This document shows positions 56,725-64,000 of a stretch of DNA of 64,000 nucleotides, one piece after another. Below the pieces are notes generated by a model. The model had not been told where the DNA came from. It saw only the letters and a program-made list of their open reading frames with translations, and ran no database searches. The stretch comes from Xanthomonas maliensis (lineage in GTDB: Bacteria; Pseudomonadota; Gammaproteobacteria; Xanthomonadales; Xanthomonadaceae), in assembly GCF_009192945.1 (NCBI RefSeq), contig NZ_NSET01000049.1:27118-91117 (forward strand), written 5' to 3'. Each line of letters begins with the position of its first letter. Position 1 is the stretch's first letter. Position numbers and translations under genes: made by a program.

Positions 56725-57858
56725 TCAAAGCTTGCCTGCACCGGCCTTGGCTTTGACGTCCGCGGCGACCTTGTCGGCGGATAGCAGGTTGTAGGTGTAC
56801 GGCGGCGTCCAGCCGATGTTGCTGTTCCACGAGCAGTTCAACGCCTTGCCATTGAGCAGCGAGCCCTGATCGCGGTAGACGCTACCGCCGTAATCGGCGG
56901 CGATCTTGTCGCAGCTGCTCACCCCGCTGATCTCGAACACATTGCGCTCGGAGAAGATCTTCGATTCCTTGCCCACGCCGTGCGCGTACGAGAACGGATA
57001 CACCTTATTGCTGGTGCTGCCGACATGGTAGTTGTTGTATAGATGCACCTGGCCGAAGCGCACCCGTGGCGCACGCGAGGAAACGTCCTGGAACATCGTG
57101 TTGTGGATGGTCACCTTGAGCTTGCCGCTGTCGGTGCTGGAGGCGCTGTCGCTGGAGCCGATCAGGTTGTTCTTCTCGTGCAACTTGAACACCGAATACG
57201 AGATGGTCACATAGTTGGCGCCCTTCTTGATGTCCATCGCGCCATCGTGATGCTGCTTGGGCCGGCCGTTGGCGGTGCCGTTCTGGTCGTCGGTGCGGCG
57301 GCCGTCGGTGAAGGTGACATGGTCCACCCACACATTGCTGGCGCCTTCCACGGTCAACCCGTCGTACTCCGCATTCCAGTTGCCGGCACTGCCGTCATCC
57401 GGATCCCACACCGGCTCCGGATCCCAGGGATTTTCGATGGTGAGGTTGCGGATGATGACGTCGTTGGCCTTGACGTACATGTAGCCCTCGCGGATTTCGG
57501 CATTGCTGGTAATGCCGATCAAGGTCGTCTTGGTCGGGATATCCAGGCGCGCGCGCGTCTTCATGTCCGAGGTCGTGGTGTACGGCTTGCCTTCGCTGAT
57601 GTCGATGACGCCGCTGATCTTGATGATGCGCCCGTTGCTGCCTACGCTGGCCTTCAACGCACTCTTCAATTCTGCCGCAGTCTTGACCGTGTAGATATTG
57701 GCGGCGGCCGCTTTCGATCCCCCTTTGGTGCCGCCGTTCTGTGTTGCCCAACCGGTGGTTGCCACGTCCAGCGCAACATCGGCGCTGGCAACGCCGGTCA
57801 GCAGCAACGACCCGACAAACAGCGACGCGGCGGCCGCCGTTGAAAATTTCGGCTTCAT
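56725..57858 (-). CDS. Secreted pectate lyase, family PL1 (copy 2)
   Basis: 377 residues with a signal peptide ending VASADVA. All PL1 landmarks match copy 1: [48 protein letters not shown]. Differences gather in the signal peptide, near residue 240 and in the C-terminal third ([31 protein letters not shown]). An AT-rich stretch with TATTTTTCATCGATG lies upstream. Tandem duplication with conserved promoter blocks suggests dosage or slightly different substrate preference. Confidence 0.96.
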   Translation of the reverse strand: MKPKFSTAAAASLFVGSLLLTGVASADVALDVATTGWATQNGGTKGGSKAAAANIYTVKTAAELKSALKASVGSNGRIIKISGVIDISEGKPYTTTSDMKTRARLDIPTKTTLIGITSNAEIREGYMYVKANDVIIRNLTIENPWDPEPVWDPDDGSAGNWNAEYDGLTVEGASNVWVDHVTFTDGRRTDDQNGTANGRPKQHHDGAMDIKKGANYVTISYSVFKLHEKNNLIGSSDSASSTDSGKLKVTIHNTMFQDVSSRAPRVRFGQVHLYNNYHVGSTSNKVYPFSYAHGVGKESKIFSERNVFEISGVSSCDKIAADYGGSVYRDQGSLLNGKALNCSWNSNIGWTPPYTYNLLSADKVAADVKAKAGAGKL

Positions 57859-58592
57859 CTGGATCTCTCCCTGGAATGGTTCGATGCACCGCGCGGCGGC
57901 GCACCCCTCGTCTATCCACTACGGAACATATTTTTCATCGATGTAATGTTTCAGTTCCGCGGGGGGAGATACTAAGAGCAGCGCAATCGCTTGTATCCAG
58001 GCAATCCATCGATATGCACGCGCAGTCACGCAAACGGTTGCGGGACATGCAGGAGTAGACAAAGCACGCGCGCCGAGACACATGGAGACAGCGCCAAGGA
58101 CACTGCAGCGCAGCATGCGGGTGATTCACCGTCCAGCGCGACGGGCATCCGGCACGATGTCTGGCCGCGAGCACGCGGCTCACTCCTCTGTATCGGTCGC
58201 GCTGCACAGATGTGCGCGTGTGGTGTGGTCAGTGTCGCTCGGCACCCATCGAGCCGCATATCACGCTGCAGCCGCGTGTGACCGATGGTGCAGCGCAATG
58301 CGGACCTGCGCCGCGGGCGGCGCGATGTGCTGGACTTGGTGCAGCGCATCGACACGTGCTGCAGCGACGTGCGTGCTCGCACAAGAACACGTGCAGTTGA
58401 CCGACGTGTCATCGACACAGGCGCGCCCCTGCAGCAGGACGCGCCGATACGCACGTGCTGCAGAACCGCGCGCGGGTTCTACGCAGTTTATCGGCCTGCC
58501 CCATCAACCCATCGCGACAGCGGCGCCCGGCCCAGCATGGCAACCCGTGCGCAGATGATCGCCCATCCGTCGCGGCACGGTCGCCGCACAGC
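57859..58592. other. Upstream region of pectate lyase copy 2
   Basis: 734 bases. The first ~230 carry the promoter blocks shared with copy 1. From about 58090 the sequence is rich in GC and in short repeats of TGTGC/GCACG; no gene is visible on either strand. Confidence 0.45.
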
Positions 58593-59075
58593 TCAGGAGA
58601 ACCCTTCGAAGAACAGCTCGATCGCCATCACCAGCGCATCTTCGCGCCCGTGCTCGGCCGGGTAATAACGCGGTCGGCGGCCGATCTCGTTGAAGCCTTC
58701 GGAGTGGTAGAGCGCGATCGCCGCCGGATTGGATGGCCGCACTTCCAGGAAGGCACGGCGCGCGCCACGATCCTGCGCGCCCTTGATCAAGGCCCGCAGC
58801 AACGTGCGTCCATGGCCGCGCGACTGCGCCTCCGGTGCGATGCAGACGTTGAGGACGTGCGCCTCATCGAGCGCGATGCTGAGGATGCCGTAACCAATGA
58901 TCTGCCCACCCTGCTCCATCACCCAGCCTGGATATCCGGCCTGCAGGCAGTCGCGGAAGATGTTGCGCGTCCACGGGAACGGGTAGGCGCGGCGCTCGAT
59001 GTCCATCACCGTGTCCAGATCGACCTCGCGCATCGTGCGCAAGGTGACCGGTGCTGGGACGTCCACCGCGCTCAT
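58593..59075 (-). CDS. rimI: Ribosomal protein S18 alanine N-acetyltransferase RimI
   Basis: 160 residues of the GNAT fold. The N-terminus (TLRTMREVDLDTVMDIERRA) and YPFPWTRNIFRDCLQAGY are RimI-like; the acetyl-CoA loop is VCIAPEAQSRGHGRTLL; AALYHSEGF-like motif appears as AIALYHSEGFNEIGRRPRYY. It acetylates the N-terminal Ala of S18. The ATG at 59075 overlaps the upstream gene by four bases; the frame continues above it only by chance. The upstream neighbour occupies the place of holD in other gammaproteobacteria. Confidence 0.95.
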   Translation of the reverse strand: MSAVDVPAPVTLRTMREVDLDTVMDIERRAYPFPWTRNIFRDCLQAGYPGWVMEQGGQIIGYGILSIALDEAHVLNVCIAPEAQSRGHGRTLLRALIKGAQDRGARRAFLEVRPSNPAAIALYHSEGFNEIGRRPRYYPAEHGREDALVMAIELFFEGFS

Positions 59076-59527
59076 GCTGTCCTCGACTGGCGGCGCAAGG
59101 CCCGCAACTGCGGCCATAACGCACGCTTGGCGGCAGGGTCGCGGCGCAGTTCGTCCAGTGGCCAGGACGCCATCAGCGCCTGGGTGCGCGGATCGCTCGG
59201 ATCGCAGCCGCAGGCGCGCAGCAAGGCGATCTGCAGCCGATCCGGCATCACGCGACCGCGTCGCGGCGGGCTTGGGGCCGCTGCGGCGACCGGCGCGCGG
59301 GCCGGCTCGGCCATTGCGGGCGGCGCGCTGCGAGGCAACGGCGGCGAGCTGGGCGACGCCGGCCGTAGCGGCGCGCTGGCTGGCGACGCCCCCGCCTCGT
59401 TGGCCGCGGCCACCGGTGCCGGCAACGCCTCCACTGCGGCGCGGTCCAGATAGACCGTATGCCCCATCGCCTGCAGGCAGGCAACCTGCAGATCGGACCA
59501 ACCTGGCCCGGCGGCCAACTCGTTCAT
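59072..59527 (-). CDS. Probable DNA polymerase III psi subunit (HolD-like)
   Basis: 151 residues. The N-terminus WSDLQVACLQAMGHTVYLDR resembles the psi pattern L..LGI..W.LR that docks chi. The middle (about 45-95) is Ala/Pro-rich and likely disordered, and the C-terminal part (DRLQIALLRACG ... LWPQLRALRRQ) is helical. It overlaps rimI and pssA by four bases each. In E. coli and Pseudomonas aeruginosa the psi gene directly precedes rimI, so position and the N-terminal motif both point to HolD; similarity in the rest is weak. Confidence 0.6.
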   Translation of the reverse strand: MNELAAGPGWSDLQVACLQAMGHTVYLDRAAVEALPAPVAAANEAGASPASAPLRPASPSSPPLPRSAPPAMAEPARAPVAAAAPSPPRRGRVMPDRLQIALLRACGCDPSDPRTQALMASWPLDELRRDPAAKRALWPQLRALRRQSRTA

Positions 59528-60297
59528 GGCGCGTCGGGCACGCGGCGACCGCGCCGCCACACCCACATCGCCGGGCCGGACAAGGCGTACAGCACGCCGA
59601 TCACCAGCAACGAGCGCGCCGGATCGATCACCAGCAAGGCGACCACCACGGTGGCGATCGCCAACGCCAGGAACGGCACGCGATCGGCACGCGGCCCACG
59701 CTCGCCGCCCTTGAAGCTCCAGAAGCGGATCCGGCTGACCATCAACAGCGCCGCCACCACCGTCACCGCCAGCGCCACGTAGCGCAATTGCTCACCGTCC
59801 AGGCCCAGGCTGTCGTCGGCAAACGCCCAGACGAACGACATCATCAACCCCGCCGCGGCAGGGCTTGCCAAGCCGATGAACCAACGTTTGTCGACCACGC
59901 CGACCTGGGTATTGAAGCGCGCCAACCGCAAGGCAGCGCAGGCGGCATACAAAAAGGCCGCCGACCAGCCGACCCGGCCCATCACGCTGCCGTCGAACTT
60001 CAGCGCCGACAGCGACCAGTGGTACATCACCAGCGCCGGCGCCATGCCGAAGCTGACCAGGTCAGCCAGCGAGTCGTACTGCACACCGAATTCGCTGCTG
60101 GTGTTGGTCAAGCGGGCGACCCGGCCGTCCAGCCCGTCCATCACGGCCGCCACGAACACTGCCATGCTGGCCTGGACGAACTGGCCATTGGCTGCAGCAA
60201 TGATGGCGTAGAAGCCGGAAAACAGCCCGGCGGTGGTGAACAGGTTCGGCAACAGATAAATCGTGCGCGAGCGCGGTGGCGGTCTCATATCGTCCAT
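59524..60297 (-). CDS. pssA: CDP-diacylglycerol-serine O-phosphatidyltransferase
   Basis: 257 residues with about eight membrane segments. The CDP-alcohol phosphotransferase motif DG..AR...G...D...D is complete in MDGLDGRVARLT, then FGVQYDSLADLVSFG. The N-terminus IYLLPNLFTTAGLFSGFYAI is typical of the membrane-bound PssA that makes phosphatidylserine, precursor of phosphatidylethanolamine. Start at 60297 (MDDMRPPP); an ATG nine bases later is also possible. It leads the pssA-holD-rimI unit. Confidence 0.93.
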   Translation of the reverse strand: MDDMRPPPRSRTIYLLPNLFTTAGLFSGFYAIIAAANGQFVQASMAVFVAAVMDGLDGRVARLTNTSSEFGVQYDSLADLVSFGMAPALVMYHWSLSALKFDGSVMGRVGWSAAFLYAACAALRLARFNTQVGVVDKRWFIGLASPAAAGLMMSFVWAFADDSLGLDGEQLRYVALAVTVVAALLMVSRIRFWSFKGGERGPRADRVPFLALAIATVVVALLVIDPARSLLVIGVLYALSGPAMWVWRRGRRVPDAP

Positions 60298-60415
60298 CCC
60301 GCAAGTGTAGGGCCTGAGGTCCATCGGGCGGTAGCCGAGCCCCGCCGCGCCGGCGCTTGCCAGCCGGGCCGGCGGGATGCTGCAATCGCCTTCGGGAATC
60401 ATCAGGGGACGCCTC

Positions 60416-60829
60416 ATGCATCTGCCATCCGGGCTCTGTGCCCTGTTGCTGCTGGCCAGCACCACCGCCGGCGCCACCGATCTGTACAAGTGGAAGGATG
60501 CCAAGGGCGTGACCCACTACACCGAGACGCCGCCGCCCTCCGGGCAGCGCTTCGAGTCGCGGCGGATCGACGCGCGCAACGGGACCGCCGTGGTCGCGGC
60601 CCCCGAGGCGCCGCCGGAGTCGCCCGAATGCAGCAATGCCCGCCACAATCTGGAGCTGCTCAGTGGGCAGGGCGAGGTCACCCTGGCGGCCGGCGCCGAC
60701 GGCAAGCAGGGCGCGCCGCTGGACGCGGACGCGCGCGCGGCCCAGCGCAACCTGGCCGAGGCGGCCGTCAAGGCCTACTGCAAGCCGGCACCGGCCGGCA
60801 ACGCGTCGGGCACCGGCAGCGGCAGCTGA
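60416..60829 (+). CDS. DUF4124-containing exported protein
   Basis: 137 residues. The start at 60416 has AGGGGA upstream and gives a signal peptide LCALLLLASTTAGATD. The DUF4124 signature follows directly: DLYKWKDAKGVTHYTETPP. Residues 70-120 are helical with two Cys (PECSNARHNLELL, KAYCKPAP) that could form a disulfide. The tail is Gly/Ser-rich. Such proteins are common in xanthomonads and their function is unknown. Divergent from pssA; 89 bases before proS. Confidence 0.85.
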   Translation: MHLPSGLCALLLLASTTAGATDLYKWKDAKGVTHYTETPPPSGQRFESRRIDARNGTAVVAAPEAPPESPECSNARHNLELLSGQGEVTLAAGADGKQGAPLDADARAAQRNLAEAAVKAYCKPAPAGNASGTGSGS

Positions 60830-60847
60830 GCCCCGCCGGCCCAGGTT

Positions 60848-60875
60848 CGCCCCGGCGCCGATGACCGCCGGGGCG
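60848..60875 (+). terminator. Hairpin between DUF4124 gene and proS
   Basis: Ten-base-pair stem CGCCCCGGCG / CGCCGGGGCG with an eight-base loop, 18 bases after the stop; no T tract, so a weak candidate. Confidence 0.4.
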
Positions 60876-60918
60876 GGAGACTGGCAAACTACGGACTTTC
60901 CGCCTGCAGCGAAGTCCG

Positions 60919-62613
60919 ATGCGTCTTTCCCAGTTCCACCTGCACACCACCAAGGAAACCCCCGCCGATGCCGAGCTGGTCAGCCACCGGCTGATGCTGC
61001 GCGCGGGCATGATCCGCAAGCTCGCCTCCGGCCTGTACACCTGGTCGCCACTGGGCCTGCGGGTGCTGCGCAAGGTCGAGGGCATCGTGCGCGAGGAAAT
61101 GAATCGCGCCGGCGCGGTGGAAGTGCTGTTCCCGACCATTCAGCCGCGCGAGCTGTGGGACGCGACCGGTCGCTGGGAGAAATTCGGCGGCCAATTGCTG
61201 AAGATCAAGGACCGCAAGGAGCAGGAGTTCTGCTATAGCCCGACCGCCGAGGAAGCCGCGGCCGAGTTCGCGCGGCAGGAGATCAACAGCTACAAGCAGC
61301 TGCCGCTGAACTTTTACCAGATCCAGACCAAGTTCCGCGATGAGATCCGCCCACGCTTCGGCGTGATGCGCGCGCGCGAGTTCCTGATGAAGGACGCCTA
61401 CTCGTTCCATCTGAGCGACGCCGACCTGGCACGCGAATACGAGAACATGAAGGCGGCCTACACCCGCATCTTCACCCGTCTGGGCCTGGAGTTCCGCGCG
61501 GTGCAAGCCGACTCCGGCGCCATCGGCGGCGATGCCTCGCAGGAATTCCACGTGCTGGCCGAGTCCGGCGAGGACTCGTTGGCGTTCTCCACCGGCTCGG
61601 ACTACGCCGCCAACGTGGAAGCGGCCAGTGCCGCAGAGCCAGCGCCGCGGCCGCAGCCCGGTGCCTCGCTGCAACGGGTCGATACCCCGACCCAGAAGAC
61701 CTGCGAAGACGTTGCCGCCCTGCTCGGCCTCCCGCTCCAGCGCACGGTCAAGTCGGTGGCGGTGATGACGGCAGCCGGCTTCGTGCTGGTGCTGGTGCGC
61801 GGCGACCACTCGGTCAACGAGATCAAGCTGGGCAAGGTCGCCGGACTGGCCGACTACCGCCTGGCCAACGACACCGAGATCCGCGAGCACCTGGGCTGCG
61901 AGCCGGGCTTTCTGGGCCCGGTCCAGCCAGCACGCCCGATCCGGGTCGTGGCCGACCGCGACGTCGCGGCACTGGCCGACTTCGTGGTCGGCGCCAATAG
62001 CGCCGGCTTCCACCTCACTGGCGTCAACTGGGGCCGCGACCTGCCTGAGCCGGACACCGTGGCCGACGTGCGCAGCGTGGTCGACGGCGACCGCGCTGCC
62101 GACGGCGGCGAGTTGCGGCTGGCGCGCGGCATCGAAGTGGGCCACGTCTTCCAACTCGGCAGCAAGTATGCCGAGGCGCTGCAGGCCACGGTGCTGGACG
62201 AGAACGGCAAGGCGGCGGTGATGAAGATGGGCTGCTATGGCATCGGTATCTCGCGCATCGTCGCTGCGGCGATCGAACAGAATCACGACGACGCCGGTAT
62301 CGTCTGGCCGTTGCCGATGGCGCCATGGCAGGTCGTGGTCTGCATGATCAACCCCAAGCAGGACCCGCAGGTCACGGCGGCGGCCGAGGCCTTGATGGCC
62401 GAACTTGCCCAGGCCGGCCTGGATGTCGCCCTGGACGATCGCGGCCTGCGCCCGGGCGCCATGTTCGCCGACATCGAACTGCTGGGCATTCCGCATCGGG
62501 TCGTGGTTTCCGAACGTGGTTTGGCGGCTGGCACATTTGAATATCGGGCACGTACCGCCACCGAAGCGGAAAATCTCGATAGGGCCGGCTTATTCGCCAA
62601 ACTGGTGCCGTAA
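60919..62613 (+). CDS. proS: Prolyl-tRNA synthetase
   Basis: 564 residues, bacterial-type class II ProRS. Motif 1 to 2 region: [45 protein letters not shown] YbaK-like editing insertion lies at about 220-380 ([41 protein letters not shown]). Motif 3 is [18 protein letters not shown], and the anticodon-binding domain follows. It charges tRNA-Pro in the cytoplasm and hydrolyses mischarged Ala. The ATG at 60919 gives the standard N-terminus [13 protein letters not shown]. Confidence 0.97.
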   Translation: MRLSQFHLHTTKETPADAELVSHRLMLRAGMIRKLASGLYTWSPLGLRVLRKVEGIVREEMNRAGAVEVLFPTIQPRELWDATGRWEKFGGQLLKIKDRKEQEFCYSPTAEEAAAEFARQEINSYKQLPLNFYQIQTKFRDEIRPRFGVMRAREFLMKDAYSFHLSDADLAREYENMKAAYTRIFTRLGLEFRAVQADSGAIGGDASQEFHVLAESGEDSLAFSTGSDYAANVEAASAAEPAPRPQPGASLQRVDTPTQKTCEDVAALLGLPLQRTVKSVAVMTAAGFVLVLVRGDHSVNEIKLGKVAGLADYRLANDTEIREHLGCEPGFLGPVQPARPIRVVADRDVAALADFVVGANSAGFHLTGVNWGRDLPEPDTVADVRSVVDGDRAADGGELRLARGIEVGHVFQLGSKYAEALQATVLDENGKAAVMKMGCYGIGISRIVAAAIEQNHDDAGIVWPLPMAPWQVVVCMINPKQDPQVTAAAEALMAELAQAGLDVALDDRGLRPGAMFADIELLGIPHRVVVSERGLAAGTFEYRARTATEAENLDRAGLFAKLVP

Positions 62614-62647
62614 AAGGGTTACTTAGTCACACTGCGATCACATGAAA

Positions 62648-62676
62648 CAAATACGCCGATTTATTCGGCGTATTTG
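62648..62676 (+). terminator. Terminator after proS
   Basis: Perfect 12-bp stem CAAATACGCCGA / TCGGCGTATTTG with a five-base loop, then TATTAT, 34 bases after the proS stop. Confidence 0.85.
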
Positions 62677-62702
62677 TATTATGGGTTTTCCCACATTATG
62701 AT
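62674..62702 (+). promoter_or_regulatory. Sigma-70 promoter of the H-NS-type gene
   Basis: TTGTAT (62674-62679), a 17-base spacer and TATGAT (62697-62702), with ATG 57 bases downstream. The spacer holds the palindrome TGGGTTTTCCCA, a possible operator. The -35 overlaps the end of the proS terminator stem. Confidence 0.6.
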
Positions 62703-62758
62703 GGCCGCCGATGCCAGGGACAGGCGACATTCCTCATCCCAAATCCTTCGGAGTAATG

Positions 62759-63235
62759 ATGTCCATCGATCTCACTGGTCTGTCGGCCAAGCAGCTGAGC
62801 GCGCTGATCAAAAATGCCAAGAAGCAACAAACCGTGGTTGCCAAGCGCGCTCCGATCACCAAGGTCCGCTCCCAACTGACCCGCGCAGCAAAGGCCGCAG
62901 GTTATTCCATCGAAGAATTGTTCGGCACCGCCGGTACCCTGCGCGCTCCCAAGGCGGCGGCTGGCAAGCGTGGACCGCGCGCAGGCCGCAAGCTCGGCAA
63001 GGTGCCACCGAAGTATCGCAACCCGGCCAATGCCCAGGAAACCTGGACCGGCCGCGGCAAGCAGCCGCGTTGGCTGGCTGAATATACTGCCGCCGGCAAG
63101 TCGGTGGAAGAATTCCTGATCAAGAAGGACGGCGCGAAAAAGGCCTCGGCCAGTAAGCGCGCCACTTCCAGCAAGACCGCCAGCAAGCGGGCCCCGCGCA
63201 AGGGCAAGGCGACGAAGGCCGCAAAAGCCGCTTGA
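62759..63235 (+). CDS. H-NS-family nucleoid-structuring protein
   Basis: 158 residues, strongly basic. An N-terminal oligomerisation helix (LTGLSAKQLSALIKNAKKQQ) is followed by a linker and the H-NS-type DNA-binding domain: RGPRAGRKLGKVPPKYRNPA, ETWTGRGKQPRWLAEYTAAG. The tail from about residue 123 is a Lys/Ala-rich stretch like a histone H1 tail (SKRATSSKTASKRAPRKGKA). Start at 62759 is chosen because GGAG stands five bases before it, better than for the ATG three bases earlier. It silences or bends AT-rich DNA; the AT-rich adhesin promoter is a plausible target. Confidence 0.92.
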   Translation: MSIDLTGLSAKQLSALIKNAKKQQTVVAKRAPITKVRSQLTRAAKAAGYSIEELFGTAGTLRAPKAAAGKRGPRAGRKLGKVPPKYRNPANAQETWTGRGKQPRWLAEYTAAGKSVEEFLIKKDGAKKASASKRATSSKTASKRAPRKGKATKAAKAA

Positions 63236-63249
63236 GTCGCGATCCATCG

Positions 63250-63276
63250 AAAAACGCCGGCACCGCCGGCGTTTTT
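63250..63276 (+). terminator. Rho-independent terminator after the H-NS-type gene
   Basis: Stem ACGCCGGC / GCCGGCGT extended by A/T pairs, three-base loop, followed by TTTTTT. The A tract on the other side makes it work for the convergent exporter gene too. Confidence 0.95.
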
Positions 63277-63285
63277 TATTTGACC

Positions 63286-64000
63286 CTAAAGGTTCTTGCG
63301 GGCAGGAATCAACAGATTCCCGAACAACAGCCCTGCCATCAGCGCCATGACGATATTGGTGACCGCCAATAATGCCGCCTGACCGACGCTGACATCCTGT
63401 TGCTGGACCAGGCTCAAGAAACCGCGCAGGCTGGTACTGCCTGGTACCAGCATGATGATGCCCGGCAGGCGAATCAACGCACCCGGCTTTTGTACCACTC
63501 GTCCGAACAGATTCCCCGCCGCGGTCAGACTCATGGCCGAGGCGAAGACCCCGGCCGGCCCACCCCAGGCATGGCCGGCATACCGGGCGATGATATAGCC
63601 GGCGATCGCGGCGGCCATGATCCATAAATAGTCGCGCCGATTGGCCTTGAACAGGACGGCGAAGGCATAGGCGGCCGTCAGCAGCGAGGCCCATTCGACC
63701 CAACCGGCTTGCGGACGGACTGCGGCAACCTGTGGATTCAACCCCACCAGCTGGGTCAGCGTGACCGCAATCACCGCGCCGACGGTGAGCTTGAGCACGG
63801 TGGTCACCGCACCCGCCAGCCGGGCGGTGCCCGAAACCCAGTGCTGGCTGGCCAGCTCGTTGAACGCATTGGTCAAGGACATGCCCGGCAGCAAGACCAC
63901 CAGCGAGGCGATGATCACCGTATTGAGATTGAGCGGTCCGCACAGCGCGGCCACCACGGTGGCCACCACCCCGGCGAGCAGCCCCGCCAGCGCCTCGCCC
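63286..64000 (-). CDS. ThrE-type threonine/serine exporter, C-terminal part
   Basis: The frame continues beyond the right edge of the window; about 237 codons are present. The residues form roughly eight to ten membrane segments with VVLLPGMSLTNAFNELAS and IIMLVPGSTSLRGFLSL, the repeated PG(M/S)... loops seen in the ThrE/YjjP-YjjB family (DUF1212 and DUF3815 halves). The N-terminal half is missing from view, so a fused ThrE-type protein is assumed. Such proteins export threonine and serine or dicarboxylates across the inner membrane. Confidence 0.82.
   Translation of the reverse strand, partial: GEALAGLLAGVVATVVAALCGPLNLNTVIIASLVVLLPGMSLTNAFNELASQHWVSGTARLAGAVTTVLKLTVGAVIAVTLTQLVGLNPQVAAVRPQAGWVEWASLLTAAYAFAVLFKANRRDYLWIMAAAIAGYIIARYAGHAWGGPAGVFASAMSLTAAGNLFGRVVQKPGALIRLPGIIMLVPGSTSLRGFLSLVQQQDVSVGQAALLAVTNIVMALMAGLLFGNLLIPARKNL

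Overview
The window is a GC-rich chromosomal segment from a gammaproteobacterium of the order Xanthomonadales, almost certainly a Xanthomonas. The support is a complete eleven-gene xps type II secretion cluster in the order E-F-G-H-I-J-K-L-M-N-D with XpsN in place of GspC, two tandem PL1 pectate lyases, a giant YadA-like adhesin, a secreted subtilase with a PPC domain, and an H-NS-family protein of the Xanthomonas type. The species cannot be fixed from the sequence.

Layout. 1-5.6 kb: the end of ettA, peptide deformylase, arsenate reductase, a pair of overlapping genes for a small exported protein and a PA-domain metalloprotease, and pncB. 5.7-11.9 kb (minus strand): a compact operon of an outer-membrane barrel, a GT2 synthase with an N-terminal MshEN-type domain, a polytopic membrane protein and a GH113-like hydrolase, with a second GT2 gene just upstream; it reads as a c-di-GMP-responsive exopolysaccharide system. 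12.2-17.6 kb (plus strand): APH-type kinase, TonB-dependent receptor, PnuC-family transporter and GntR/UTRA regulator, a likely vitamin or nucleoside uptake and phosphorylation set, interrupted by three tandem 179-bp repeats. 17.9-29.8 kb (minus): a glycosyltransferase-like gene coupled to xpsD and the whole xps operon. 29.9-38.5 kb (minus): subtilase and the 2194-residue trimeric autotransporter. 39.7-43.8 kb: purL. 44-51.2 kb: dsbC, xerD, an RDD protein, lptF-lptG, and pepA with a membrane protein and holC. 51.4-54.7 kb: valS and a broken methyltransferase gene. 54.8-57.9 kb: the pectate lyase pair. 58.6-64 kb: rimI, a holD-like gene, pssA, a DUF4124 protein, proS, an H-NS-type gene and the end of a ThrE-type exporter.

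The exported proteins (pectate lyases, subtilase, metalloprotease) fit the xps system as secretion substrates, with DsbC as periplasmic disulfide isomerase and LptFG for LPS export. A striking DNA feature is a family of GGGACCC heptad repeats that lies in the xpsE-xpsF gap and also in frame inside purL (twice) and valS. Two nearly identical 15-base palindromes lie upstream of the metalloprotease pair and of the adhesin, and an exact TTCGC-N15-TTCGC (PIP-box pattern) lies behind the adhesin promoter region.
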